Assembly (NCBI RefSeq): GCF_000349945.1
Contig: NC_020516.1
Span: forward strand, 1,488,001-1,552,000
Source of the DNA: Azoarcus sp. KH32C
GTDB taxonomy: Bacteria; Pseudomonadota; Gammaproteobacteria; Burkholderiales; Rhodocyclaceae
Direction of reading: 5' to 3'
DNA length: 64,000 bases
Shown: positions 7,601 to 15,454 of the stretch, piece after piece
How the letters are laid out: every line of letters starts with the position of its first letter
Position numbering within the stretch: the first letter of the stretch is position 1
Notes under the pieces: generated by a model
Told to the model about the DNA's origin: nothing
The model's input: only the letters and a program-made list of their open reading frames with translations
Databases searched by the model: none
Made by a program: the position numbers and the translations under genes

Positions 7601-10127
7601 CGTCAAAGCAAGCCACCGGGTGCCTAGCGCTATCCGGGAACTGGACGGGCATGAGGCAGGCGCTGTGCTTCTTGGAGAGTACTTCTCCGGCACCACGACT
7701 AATCTAGAGACCGTCGAGGGCGCCTTGCTGTATGGACGCCAAATCAAGAACGCAAAACTACCGCTGGCAGTGGAGTCGGTATTGGTCTCAGAATCAAGTC
7801 CACAGAACTATGCTTACCTTTCCGGGTTGGTTAAGTCCATACAAGGTGGATGGGACGCAGCGTCTGAATTCACTAGGAAGATGCAGGCGTACGGCGAATT
7901 CCGCTTGGACGATTGGGTCGGTGAGTCGTCAACTTCGCATTCCCAATATGTTCTGAATCTCTTCGAGAAGACACACACCGCCGCATCGAATCTCGACCTC
8001 GTGCAGGATTGGAGCCAATACATCACCCAGCGCAAGGAAGCTTTGGGGCACGGCCTGCAGCCTTTTGTTGGGTTGCTCGAGTCCGGCGAACTGCCGTCGT
8101 CGCGATTGCCCGATGCCTTCGCGTACCGATTCTACGCATCGATTGCCGAATCCCTGTTCAGAACCTTCCCGGAGCTGAGTCGATTCAATGGCGTTCGGCA
8201 CTCCACGGTACGCGTTGAGTTCGCGGAACTCGACAAGCAAATCATCAAGCTTCGGGGCCAACAGGTCTCGCTGAAGTGTGTAGGCCTAGCTTGTCCGCCC
8301 GCCGGCCACAGCGGCGCCCGGGTGGCCGATAAGACGGAGATGGCGCTTCTGGAGCATCTCATGTCCCTCACCCTCCCGAGAACGCCGGTTCGTCAGATTC
8401 TCAGAAGAGCAGGCAAATCCGTTCAGGAGCTCAAGCCCTGCTTCATGATGGGCCCACAGGCGGTGGCACAGTTTCTAGAGCCTGGTCATTTGGAGTTCGA
8501 CATCGTCGTGATGGACGAGGCATCGCAGCTAAAGCCCGAGGAAGCGATTGGGGCAATTGCGCGGGGCAAGCAACTGGTGGTGGTCGGCGACCCGAAACAG
8601 CTACCGCCGACAGCTTTCTTCTCGCGACAGAATCCAGCGGGGGATGGCGACGACGGTGGACAGCAAACCGCCGCCGAGGACGCTGAGAGCATTCTCGACG
8701 TCTGCATGGGCCACTTTCATCCCGTCAGAACGCTTCGCTGGCACTACCGTTCTCGCCACGAGTCATTGATTGCGTTTTCCAACCACTATTTCTACAACGG
8801 CAAACTTTTCGTATTTCCGTCGCCATATCCTAAGAGCAAGGCGTTGGGGCTGCACTACATACCGGTACCGAACGGCATCTACGAAAACCAAATGAACAAG
8901 GTCGAGGCCCTTCGCGTTGTCGACGCTATTGTCGAACATATTTCCTCACGTTCCGAAGATTCTCTAGGCGTGGTGACCCTCAACATCAAGCAACGTGACC
9001 TCATTGCGGAACTCTGGGAAGAGCGACGCAAGTCCATCCCGCAAGCAGAAGAGTTTGAACGGCGCTGGGATGGCGAGGGCATGGGATTGTTCTTCAAGAA
9101 CCTTGAAAACGTTCAAGGTGATGAACGGGATTGCATCCTGATTTCGACCACCTTCGGTAAGCCAGCGGGGGCCAGTGTCGTTCGTCAGAACTTCGGTCCA
9201 ATTAGCCGACAGGGCGGGTGGCGCCGGCTCAACGTACTCTTCACGCGGGCCCGCAAGTCCATTGGCATGATTACCTCGATGCAGCCTGAGGACATCATCG
9301 CGGATGGCAGCACCCCCGAGGGAACCAAAGCCCTCCGCAACTACCTCGAGTACGCACGCAGTGGCATTCTTCCGCAGGAAATCGAAACTGGCCTCGAGCC
9401 CGACAGCGACTTTGAAGTCTCTGTAATCGACTTGCTTGAGTCGTGGGGATACTCGGTTACACCGCAGCTCGGTGTGGCCGGCTTCCGCATTGATATTGCC
9501 GTGAGACACCCGCGGTACCCATCAGCGTACTTAGCGGCAGTGGAATGCGACGGCGCGACATATCACTCCGGTGTTTCGGTAAGGGACCGAGACCGGATTC
9601 GCCAAGAGATTCTCGAAAGCCTTGGCTGGAAGGGGAAGATTTGGCGAATCTGGTCGACAGACTGGTTCCGGAATCCGCTCTCCGAGGCCAAAAATCTCTA
9701 TGCGTTCCTTGAGTCGCTGAAGGATTCGTCTGTTCCCGCCGAGTTCGTCGTCGAGGAACGCCGCGAATTGGCCGAGCCCCCTCAGGATGAAGAGCCCACC
9801 CGCGCAGCGACCACTGTGGCGACCCTCGACAAGGAGGAAGCCGCAATCAACATTCTTGATGAGGACGAGGAAAACCTGGAAGTTGAGGTCGGCGACCTCG
9901 TGACATATTGCGGCGCTGGCGACACAGAAAATGAGCCTATCACTGTGCGCATCACCAGTAGCCAGAGTAATTTCGAGCAGGGGCTGCTCGCATCGCACAC
10001 GCCGTTGGCGCAGGTCTTGATGGGTGGAATGGTTGGAGACACGGTCGTGCTTCGGGTGCCAGGGAAGTCGCCGCAGCAGTTCATTATCAAAACAATTAAG
10101 CGCCCTCAGGCTGAGATGTCCAACTAA
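4617..10127 (+). CDS. DUF4011 SF1 helicase with C-terminal Vsr/MTES_1575-type nuclease domain (1836 residues)
   Basis: The GTG start overlaps the stop of the small upstream gene. Near residues 35-50 is the DUF4011 signature (LRLRLLDLSGRNRLLNF). A UvrD/DNA2-like SF1 helicase core follows, split by a long insertion. Walker A is GPPGTGKSQT near residue 365, Walker B is VVMDEASQLKPEEA near 1295 with GDPKQLPPTAFF after it, and VQGDERDCILISTTFG near 1500 with RRLNVLFTRARK after it form the C-terminal motifs. Residues 1600-1690 carry a Vsr-like restriction fold (FRIDIAVRHP, then VECDG-x-x-YH and RDRIRQEILE), consistent with the MTES_1575 family. Proteins of this build are COG1112-type helicases seen in prokaryotic immunity, presumably sensing and cutting foreign nucleic acid. 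The insertion between Walker A and B is mostly helical. A short C-terminal tail adds a GreA-C-like segment (DLVTYCGAGDTENEPITV... LAQVLMGGMVGDTVVLRVPG). The assignment to helicase-nuclease is firm; the antiphage role is inferred. Confidence 0.93.
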   Translation: MNAPMSPEHQEEQQTTTVDDLIFSGDLTLEEALQRLRLRLLDLSGRNRLLNFKHSVGKSLQFAHSNPEAVFARLFATSSGAGSQISPVPEPPSSAWTTVNGRLTKPDPKQFAASLALDTAYELPITNRNVPVATNAGNRIQTLYYAEDLGRHCRKIDREAKLAIEETGANMLYLVFGFLEYPESPTSDKLYRAPLVCLPVRIEKVENGPYATFHIAYTGEELAENLSLREKVLRDFGLRLPEFDEDGTLASYFSAVEEVIEDQPQWRLRRMMSLTLLSFANMLLVRDLDPENWGSADGRHNRLLHHPIVRQVFEGVASVDGAKYGEEYAIDDHKHALLPLIYDADSSQHSALIDVIEGRNLVIEGPPGTGKSQTITNLIAAALHMGKKVLFVSEKLAALEVVKARLSHAGLENFILELHSNKTSKKRVIEDLEKRKRFCPREPDGLDAMLKSLGRKRNELKTYAELLNGIHGNSQNLTVHKVLWKAEKFRKRIGNTAELVQPLAVSPAPSTATEEFRAQYDTLRYVAKNFDEIGSYDSKHPFWGFFPEEIRPGQDLCIHSVLQDFSAKFESFADSMANAAELLGGHNLNMSAESANSLINVLATLAPADPADVAFQLLPKLFTQDDPGAHRSGQVIEDLRTRLLELERLEKTIDQRWLAANDASSEQVAEAQRFDAFVKDLNAGSTPLRKLPQKLETLSRVTDKASAALEELESAARTAGVDFDGTPAAIAKLQLVLSLAVAAPDDVLYLRHEGLRHPHAHAGLKSAAGVLAEIQARRAALNTTLYLDMTPAEAELRAAIVVLREGDKWFRVFQGKWRRAVGLHKQLQRNKEKKVASARLAQLEEVLATLQRKHAWCNNAELRSFAGPSFRDDETPLGPLTTLSGWIDDAVKRLQGAQLSITTFDPVSVDAVRIAQLRNLKASVERAVSELEYFSLVRAQEFSCAAVFEKLRPSESWNRHLAAAQQVIAQGTQYYSAFVESLNVAAILCADALPIVKASHRVPSAIRELDGHEAGAVLLGEYFSGTTTNLETVEGALLYGRQIKNAKLPLAVESVLVSESSPQNYAYLSGLVKSIQGGWDAASEFTRKMQAYGEFRLDDWVGESSTSHSQYVLNLFEKTHTAASNLDLVQDWSQYITQRKEALGHGLQPFVGLLESGELPSSRLPDAFAYRFYASIAESLFRTFPELSRFNGVRHSTVRVEFAELDKQIIKLRGQQVSLKCVGLACPPAGHSGARVADKTEMALLEHLMSLTLPRTPVRQILRRAGKSVQELKPCFMMGPQAVAQFLEPGHLEFDIVVMDEASQLKPEEAIGAIARGKQLVVVGDPKQLPPTAFFSRQNPAGDGDDGGQQTAAEDAESILDVCMGHFHPVRTLRWHYRSRHESLIAFSNHYFYNGKLFVFPSPYPKSKALGLHYIPVPNGIYENQMNKVEALRVVDAIVEHISSRSEDSLGVVTLNIKQRDLIAELWEERRKSIPQAEEFERRWDGEGMGLFFKNLENVQGDERDCILISTTFGKPAGASVVRQNFGPISRQGGWRRLNVLFTRARKSIGMITSMQPEDIIADGSTPEGTKALRNYLEYARSGILPQEIETGLEPDSDFEVSVIDLLESWGYSVTPQLGVAGFRIDIAVRHPRYPSAYLAAVECDGATYHSGVSVRDRDRIRQEILESLGWKGKIWRIWSTDWFRNPLSEAKNLYAFLESLKDSSVPAEFVVEERRELAEPPQDEEPTRAATTVATLDKEEAAINILDEDEENLEVEVGDLVTYCGAGDTENEPITVRITSSQSNFEQGLLASHTPLAQVLMGGMVGDTVVLRVPGKSPQQFIIKTIKRPQAEMSN

Positions 10128-10141
10128 CCGATAGCTTTCTG

Positions 10142-10756
10142 ATGTCACGGACCCGACCCTACATTCAAGAATCGGCGAAAGAGCTGGAGACACTTTTTGA
10201 GAGCGTCAAAGACGACCTCCCGAAGGTGAAGCGCATCCTCGCGGAGCTAAAGCACCGTTCAACGCCGTCCGCCGTTACTCTCCGGGAAAAGGTCGAACGG
10301 CATCTAAAGGGGGAAGCGAAGACGAGTAAGTCGCATGGCCCCGGACGAGCCGATGAACCTCCCCTTCCGGAGCAGCCGTCCCACCATATCGTCGACTGCA
10401 AGGGCTGCAACACCAGGATTCGGATACCGGTTAAGGAGGTGTGTGTCGTCTATCGCTGCCCGAATTGCCACCTATCATTTGAAGCGGAGTACCGAGGCGG
10501 CGTGATGGAGATTGTGTTCTTGCCTGCGCAACAGGAGGAGCACATCACTGAGGACTCAGCGCGTTCAATTCTCGGTGTAGCTGCGGGTGCCCCGTTCGCT
10601 GAGATAAAGACTGCCTGGCGGCGGCTCAGCCAACAATATCATCCGGACAAGCACCAAGGTTTGCCAGAACGACTGAGAAGGGCTGCAGAAATTGAAATGG
10701 CGCGTATCAATCGAGCATATCAGGTACTTGCGCGTGCGTCCGCCGAAGAGTTTTGA
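10142..10756 (+). CDS. J-domain protein with zinc ribbon
   Basis: The C-terminal ~65 residues form a J-domain: SILGVAAGAPFAEIKTAWR is helix I-II and QQYHPDKHQGLPE carries the HPD motif that stimulates Hsp70 ATPase. Helix III is EIEMARINRAYQVL. The middle has a CKGC...YRCPNC four-cysteine zinc ribbon, and the N-terminal ~60 residues are a charged helix (SAKELETLFESV). The gene starts 14 nt after the giant helicase stop on the same strand, so it is probably the last member of that operon. It may deliver DnaK to the helicase complex or act as an assembly factor. Fusion of a zinc ribbon to a C-terminal J-domain is unlike the housekeeping DnaJ. No clear ribosome binding site precedes 10142. Confidence 0.85.
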   Translation: MSRTRPYIQESAKELETLFESVKDDLPKVKRILAELKHRSTPSAVTLREKVERHLKGEAKTSKSHGPGRADEPPLPEQPSHHIVDCKGCNTRIRIPVKEVCVVYRCPNCHLSFEAEYRGGVMEIVFLPAQQEEHITEDSARSILGVAAGAPFAEIKTAWRRLSQQYHPDKHQGLPERLRRAAEIEMARINRAYQVLARASAEEF

Positions 10757-10845
10757 TAGGCGAAGAGCCGTCTCCTAAGTCATGCGCTCGGCGACGTTGG
10801 GGGCGGGGTCATCGGAAGACGCGAAGGGTCTGGAAGGCTCGCGAA

Positions 10846-10974
10846 ATGAATCCCAAAGACCTGGAACGTCTCGTGACGCGCCAGATGCCGTGCGGCAAAT
10901 ACATGGGGCTAGGAGTGGTCCAGCATGAGGCTATCACCGATGGCTACGTAGAACTCTTCAGTGAGGAAGCGTAG
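10846..10974 (+). pseudogene. Truncated DUF3820-like protein
   Basis: The ATG at 10846 opens MNPKDLERLVTRQMPCGKYMG, which matches the N-terminus of DUF3820 proteins (usual pattern L-x-x-LV-x-x-QMPFGKYKG). Normally the family continues with a conserved 'LIADLP...YLxWF' block. Here the sequence diverges right after KYMG and stops at 42 residues, so it is probably a remnant. A longer frame from 10753 adds only non-conserved residues. Confidence 0.45.
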
Positions 10975-10989
10975 CCTGTGTAGCCATCG
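10938..10989. repeat. Nested inverted repeat
   Basis: CGATGGCTAC (10938-10947) and GTAGCCATCG (10980-10989) are perfect 10-bp inverted arms. Inside, GGCTACG (10942-10948) can alternatively pair with CGTAGCC (10970-10976). The element spans the end of the DUF3820 remnant and could act as a terminator or attenuator before the lipoprotein gene. There is no U-tract. Confidence 0.4.
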
Positions 10990-11043
10990 AGTGTTATTCG
11001 GTGTGACGAAACGGTGAAAGTTTCTCGAGCCAGCCAAGAGCCG

Positions 11044-11349
11044 ATGAGTATAAGAGACCGTGTGCTATCACGAGTGATGGTATTGCCTATCATCGTCCTC
11101 GGTGGTTGCGTATTCCTGCCGGTGACGACGACCGAGTATGACGCTGAGTGCGATATCACCAAGCGGCACATGGTGCTCAAGCCCCACCAGGTTGAAGCGT
11201 TTGTCGGGTGCCAAGACGAAGGTTGCGCCGCCTTGCTGGTTCTCGCTGGCGCTGTTACGGCAACGTCGGTCGTGATATCGGGCAGCGTCGCGGTTATCGG
11301 GGAGGCCGTTTACTGGCTGGAAGCCAAGAGGCAGTGCCGCATTAGGTGA
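11044..11349 (+). CDS. Small predicted lipoprotein
   Basis: Starting at the ATG at 11044 gives MSIRDRVLSRVMVLPIIVLGGC, a basic n-region, hydrophobic core and lipobox LGGC, so the protein should be exported and lipidated at that Cys. The mature part is about 80 residues and holds four further Cys (YDAECDIT, VGCQDEGC, RQCR), which could form two disulfides. It also has a second hydrophobic stretch (ALLVLAGAVTATSVVISGSVAVIGEAVYW) that may be a membrane segment. The stop overlaps the GTG of the next gene (GTGA), so the two are co-translated. I do not recognise the family. Confidence 0.65.
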   Translation: MSIRDRVLSRVMVLPIIVLGGCVFLPVTTTEYDAECDITKRHMVLKPHQVEAFVGCQDEGCAALLVLAGAVTATSVVISGSVAVIGEAVYWLEAKRQCRIR

Positions 11350-11798
11350 CAGTCGCTGTAGGTGAGGACTTCGAACCTGAAAATTTTGACCGCGTCCAAG
11401 AACGAAAGACTGTGCCGATGACGGCGGCTCTTGCACGCGGAAAGGCTGACGGAAGGAGGCGGAGAATGGGCAGCTCGAAGTTGGCATCAGCTTTACACCT
11501 GCTGAGTACCGGCGTGCCGCACGAGGATGTCGCGAAGAGGATGGGGGGCTCACCTGAGGCGTTGTATCGCATGCTCACGACCGAAATTCCGTCGGACAGC
11601 GACCAGGTGGTGGAGGGCATGATTGACCAGATATCTCAATCCACCCGTTGGGCTGACGCTGCGATTGATGATGCGCTTGCGGCTGTCGAGTCTTCAAATC
11701 AGCGCATCGCCGATATGGAATCAAGAAGGAGGGGAAAAGCGGCGCCGGACCTGGAGGCCGGCGGGGCTGAGCCGGCGAACCGTTTCGTGGCAACTTGA
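11346..11798 (+). CDS. HTH protein resembling a serine-recombinase C-terminal domain
   Basis: The GTG start overlaps the lipoprotein stop. Residues ~30-75 (GRRRRMGSSKLASALHLL, then GVPHEDVAKRMGGSPEALYRML) match the Hin-type helix-turn-helix at the C-terminus of resolvases and invertases, with the usual 'GRP/R...' N-terminal arm. There is no recombinase catalytic domain, so it is either a free-standing DNA-binding protein or a remnant of a recombinase. The C-terminal half is hydrophilic and helical. The coupling to a lipoprotein gene is unusual. Confidence 0.5.
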   Translation: MTVAVGEDFEPENFDRVQERKTVPMTAALARGKADGRRRRMGSSKLASALHLLSTGVPHEDVAKRMGGSPEALYRMLTTEIPSDSDQVVEGMIDQISQSTRWADAAIDDALAAVESSNQRIADMESRRRGKAAPDLEAGGAEPANRFVAT

Positions 11799-12139
11799 CG
11801 AAGCTTGGGATTTCGCGTTGCTCGACCTTGGCTGCGATGCCTTGCCGCCTCAGCATCGAAGCCAAGCGCCTCGACGGTCGGGTGGGAGTCGGCAGGCAGT
11901 TCTTCATTCCAGCCAACAACAACGTACTCGCGCGTTCGCCGTCAATCGTGGGTGCCGGCTCCATGTCCGAGGGAGTGCGTGTGCAACACCTACGCTTTGA
12001 CAGCAGTCTTCGTGCAGCTCCACAAACAGCCAGCAGTTGCCCGAACAGGGCCTCTGGCAGCTGGGGCTTGGTTCAACCTATTGAGCCAAATTGGCGCTAT
12101 TGGCGCAATTGATTGAACCGCTGCGGCGCGGCATGAGCG
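11799..12139. other. Intergenic region with small repeats, no gene recognised
   Basis: This 341-bp gap lies between convergent genes. GGTTCAA (12070-12076) and TTGAACC (12113-12119) form a 7-bp inverted repeat. Between them is a tandem ATTGGCGCT/ATTGGCGCA (12090-12107). This may serve as a bidirectional terminator. ORFs on either strand lack family features or ribosome binding sites. Confidence 0.35.
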
Positions 12140-12754
12140 CTAGGCGAACGCGGCTTCAATGACCTGATGATGATTAGCGAACAGATGGGGAGAGACGTCT
12201 GGGTGCTCCGCCAAGGCATGGCCGCGCGTCAGAAAGATTGCTTTTTCGTCATTGAACCCGAAGCCGAAATGGGTTTCCTTGCCGCCATTTCGTGAAACGA
12301 GGCCGCCCATCAGCGACTGCATCTCAGGATTCGTGAACAGCAGCATGACGGTTCGCCATGTCGAGGCTTTGGCTTTCGAGCTCAGGGGGTTGGGTGCATA
12401 CAGGCCATGCACCAGGAAGAAGTCGGCCTCTTTGGGAACTGCGAAGGTGTTGAGCCACAAGTAGTGCGCAAACTTCTCCAAATTGGTCAGCTTGGCCTTG
12501 CCTGGCGTGCCCGGATAGGCGCGGGAACTCTTGACCTGGAACGTCGCAACCTTGCTGCCAAGGGGACTCAGGCCCTGGTCCGCCTGCTCCTCGCCCTTAC
12601 CGTCGGTGTTGCCTTTCAGCAAGGCGAGGTCATAGCCTTTCTGCTGCCCGGACAGCGGGATGAGCACGCTGTAACCGTCCTTCTTCGGGAAGTGCTTTTG
12701 CAGGCATTCTGCGGCGGCCAACTCCGGGTAGTTGAGTGTGAATATCGGGTTCAT
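12140..12754 (-). CDS. PD-(D/E)XK-like hypothetical protein
   Basis: This 204-residue soluble protein sits 30 bp downstream of the PLD nuclease gene on the same strand, evidently in one operon. The N-terminal half has the spacing of a PD-(D/E)XK nuclease or its inactive relatives: helix 'ELAAAECLQKHFPK', then GYDLALLKG supplying an Asp and VATFQVKSSRAYPG supplying the Q-x-K equivalent. In related non-catalytic DNA-binding members E is often replaced by Q. The C-terminal half (WLNTFAVPKEADFFLVHGLY) continues an alpha/beta fold. Probable nuclease partner or recognition subunit of the PLD protein; this is inference. Confidence 0.6.
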   Translation of the reverse strand: MNPIFTLNYPELAAAECLQKHFPKKDGYSVLIPLSGQQKGYDLALLKGNTDGKGEEQADQGLSPLGSKVATFQVKSSRAYPGTPGKAKLTNLEKFAHYLWLNTFAVPKEADFFLVHGLYAPNPLSSKAKASTWRTVMLLFTNPEMQSLMGGLVSRNGGKETHFGFGFNDEKAIFLTRGHALAEHPDVSPHLFANHHQVIEAAFA

Positions 12755-12784
12755 AGCGGAGTGTTTTACCGGAAAGGGCGCGGG

Positions 12785-14137
12785 TTACCGCCAGTAGGCG
12801 TAATTAAACAGGGCGTCCAATTCCGAGAGGCTGTCGAGGCCCAAGGCTATGCGTGTTTTTTCGGCATCCTTGCAGAACTTGGCGTAGAGGGCATCATCCA
12901 CCTTTTTCAGGTCAGGCTTTTCGGGATATTGCGTGAAGCCGGCCATACGCATACCCCGGACTGAATTCTTGTTCATCACAGCGAACCGAGTTGGCGCGCT
13001 GGAGTGCAGGATTTCGGAAGCAACATTCATTGCGGCTCCCTTAACTTTTAAAAGCGCCGTCTTCACCAGGTCGTATGCCGGGCCTGCCGGGAGTTTGGGA
13101 TTTGCCCGCAAAGCATTGTGGAGCGTGACGAGGCCAGCCTTAAACTCGGCCGCATCATCCGCCATGAAGGACTTGCCCCGATGCAGGCCGCCAGAGTGCC
13201 AACCGCCTGCCAGTAGCTTTTCGTACCGCATGAGGAAGGATGCAGGACTGGCATGCTTCATTGTGCGCAGCGCAGTGAGGCAGGTCTTGGAATGGGTCAG
13301 GCTGTCTTTGCGCACAACCTGTTGAGCGTCAAATCCCTCCTGGCTCTTGTCGGCCCTCATCCGAATGAGCCAAGCTTGAAGGGTTGGCAAATAAGGCCCG
13401 CCCCGTGAGCCAGAGACCGGGGCCTGTGCGCCAAGGTGTTGCTGCCAGTCCTGTTCCGCGTATTCTTCTGCCGCCTGGTGGTGCAGCTTGCGTATCTGGT
13501 GCTGAATTCGATACTCGTTGAGCCTCTGCTGCGTGGCGGGTTCGAATTCGCCGGATGCCACCTGCGCCTCTATTTCAGCCGAGATAGCATTGGCCAAGGT
13601 ATCGCAGGCTGTCTCGGCCATCAGCGACAGCTCGTGGTTTGAGCACAGGCCACCTGCTGTTAGGTTTGCCGAACCGATAATCAGCGTTGAACTCCGGTCC
13701 TCGTAGTGGAAGACATAGGCTTTCGGATGCATGGTCCGTTTACGGGACTTCCCGCTTACAAAGAAATGTAGGTGCTTGGGATACCTCTTCGATAACGCGT
13801 GCAGCGAAAAAAGGACTGGCGGTTCAGTCTGGAAGAAATCAAGGCCGACAACGACTTGGGCCCGCACGCCCTGCTTAAGCGCATCTTCTAAGGCATCCTT
13901 GACTTCAGTCCACCCGCTTTCGCGAGCGAAAGCCACGACGCACACAAAGCGGACTGCTTTTTCAAACAGAGGCAGCACGCTTTGTGCGTGGTCTGGGTCC
14001 CGAGTTCCGTTGAGGATTAATTCGATATTCGCTTGCAGCGGACCCGAAGCGGCAGTAGCACCCTTCGGCTTGGGGGCGACTTCTTTTGGCTTGATAGTCC
14101 GAATGGCCGGGGCATTTGCAGAAGTTAGTAGAGGCAT
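12785..14137 (-). CDS. Phospholipase D-family nuclease
   Basis: A PLD catalytic motif is clear at about residues 145-175: HPKAYVFHYED (H-x-K-x-x-x-x-x-x-D type) followed by IIGSANLTAGGL. The N-terminal part has 'IELILNGTRDPDHA' and a helix-strand unit typical of PLD restriction-type enzymes. Only one HKD motif is seen, so activity would need a dimer, as in BfiI- and NgoFVII-like enzymes. The C-terminal ~220 residues are helical and unrecognised and may bind DNA or the partner. Together with the PD-(D/E)XK-like gene it forms a two-gene cassette that resembles restriction or defence modules. No methyltransferase is adjacent. The start at 14137 has no obvious ribosome binding site. Confidence 0.8.
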   Translation of the reverse strand: MPLLTSANAPAIRTIKPKEVAPKPKGATAASGPLQANIELILNGTRDPDHAQSVLPLFEKAVRFVCVVAFARESGWTEVKDALEDALKQGVRAQVVVGLDFFQTEPPVLFSLHALSKRYPKHLHFFVSGKSRKRTMHPKAYVFHYEDRSSTLIIGSANLTAGGLCSNHELSLMAETACDTLANAISAEIEAQVASGEFEPATQQRLNEYRIQHQIRKLHHQAAEEYAEQDWQQHLGAQAPVSGSRGGPYLPTLQAWLIRMRADKSQEGFDAQQVVRKDSLTHSKTCLTALRTMKHASPASFLMRYEKLLAGGWHSGGLHRGKSFMADDAAEFKAGLVTLHNALRANPKLPAGPAYDLVKTALLKVKGAAMNVASEILHSSAPTRFAVMNKNSVRGMRMAGFTQYPEKPDLKKVDDALYAKFCKDAEKTRIALGLDSLSELDALFNYAYWR

Positions 14138-14208
14138 TTCGGCATCGTGTCATATTGATTCCGGGTGCCATCATTCTACTCCCGCCGCGGGAAAACTTCC
14201 CCGCCCGG

Positions 14209-14613
14209 TTACCGATGCAGGCAGGCCAGCCGCTCGAGTTCAATCGCCTCATGGAGGGGCCTCATATTCGAAAGGGCGCTGCCCGCAGTGCCGTCCTGCT
14301 CCGCCGCTCCTGCTCGGTCGCCCATGCCTCTGGGACCAAGGTATCGGCATTGACGGCGAGGGAAGGGGGGCTGCCAGTATGTCCCGCAGCGTGCGCTGCG
14401 CCAGGAACATGTCGTCCGCAATTCGGGTGGCCACAGTTGGGGAGAGGATGAGCCGGATGGCCCGCCGGGCGCACTTGAAGACAGCACGCTTATAGGTCCC
14501 GAAGACGCACGTTCGAGCTGGTCCGAGGCCACATCCCTGTCGATGGTTGCAACCATCCGCTGCACTTGGTCGAGGTCACCGGCAGCCTTGGCTGCGGTGC
14601 GTAGGCGATGCAT
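14209..14613 (-). pseudogene. Degenerate ORF, probably a frameshifted gene remnant
   Basis: The complement of 14611-14613 starts MHRLRTAAKAAGDLDQVQRM, a sensible helical protein, but after ~40 residues the frame turns into Ser/Pro/Trp-rich text. A neighbouring frame then reads sensibly (YKRAVFKCARRAIRLILS, then IADDMFLAQRTLRDILAAP). This pattern suggests at least one frameshift. I recognise no family. Confidence 0.3.
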
Positions 14614-15030
14614 CTAAGGCTATCGGTAGCGTCTTTGAGATTCGCCTTTGACGGTCCGCTGAATGGTGCACTGCGGTCATGCGATTTTCGTGACGGCTAA
14701 TGACCGGAGTGGGTCGGTTGCAGGCATCGGTTCGCTTCTGCAGTGGTTACCCGGTCCGAGCTGTAACCGGATAGTCCGGAACTCCGGGAGGCAGCTGTCG
14801 GGCCTCGCGGTCGTGTGACTGCTGACGTGATGAATGGTGGTGTAAAGCTCGGATGAGCGGCATATGCAGTTACGAATTGTCCCACCACTTGAAGACGCGG
14901 CGGCTGGCAGCGACTCTGCGTCCAGGCGCTCCAGCTGGAGTAACGAGGTAACCGTCGATGGTGTGGGCGCTCGGAACAGTGCTGAGTTGTCGCATCCGTG
15001 CGCCGTATGTGCGAGGTGTCATCCGGGGGC
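14614..15030. other. Non-coding stretch, nothing recognised
   Basis: No ORF here has a ribosome binding site or family features on either strand, and I see no strong hairpin or repeat. It separates the degenerate ORF from the IHF-alpha gene, which ends at 15031. Confidence 0.3.
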
Positions 15031-15402
15031 TTAAACACCCTCCGCGACGACCCGACGCCCAATCCTCGACGTCCCGGTCACTCCACTGACAAGCCCTCGC
15101 GTCTCCAACTTCTTGCTCGCAAGCTCACCCACAGCAATCTTCAGCTTCTGACTTGGATGGAAGGTAACGACGCGCCGAGCGGCAATCACCGCCCCTTCGC
15201 CGGTCTTCGGGTTGCGCCCGGGACGCTCAGGCTTCACGCGCAACTGAAATCCTCCGAATCCCGACAGCTTGACGTCATCACCGGCCTCGAGTGCGGAACT
15301 GATTTCCTCGAAGAAGGCCTCGACCATTTCGGCTGCTTCGCGCTTGTTGAGGCCGACATTGTCGACCACGAGTTGAATGAGGTCTGCTTTCGTGAGTGTC
15401 AT
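15031..15402 (-). CDS. ihfA: Integration host factor alpha-like DNA-bending protein
   Basis: From the ATG at 15402 the protein starts MTLTKADLIQLVVDNVGLNK and contains the IHF/HU hallmarks VEAFFEEI, DDVKLSGFGGFQLR and the arm region RPGRNPKTGE followed by ARRVVTFHPSQKLK. The PGRNPKTGE arm intercalates a proline into the minor groove and bends DNA. At 123 residues it is longer than the usual 99-113 because of a ~25-residue C-terminal extension (LVSGVTGTSRIGRR). It stands alone rather than beside pheT, so it is probably a plasmid- or island-borne paralogue of the chromosomal gene. It could assist replication, recombination or H-NS-like silencing of the region. Confidence 0.9.
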   Translation of the reverse strand: MTLTKADLIQLVVDNVGLNKREAAEMVEAFFEEISSALEAGDDVKLSGFGGFQLRVKPERPGRNPKTGEGAVIAARRVVTFHPSQKLKIAVGELASKKLETRGLVSGVTGTSRIGRRVVAEGV

Positions 15403-15454
15403 TTTCTTGCGTTCAAAATCCTGTCCAAGACCATCTCGACGGTGCGTGTCCGGC

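Noticed and set aside
9860..10127. A separate GreA-like gene at the end of the giant helicase
   Set aside because: The GreA-C-like text is in frame with the helicase and no internal start with a ribosome binding site is visible, so it is a C-terminal domain.
13731..14495. A 254-residue plus-strand ORF opposite the PLD gene
   Set aside because: Its first half is antisense to the PLD catalytic region, which is well conserved on the minus strand; the rest is low-quality Arg/Pro/Ser text.
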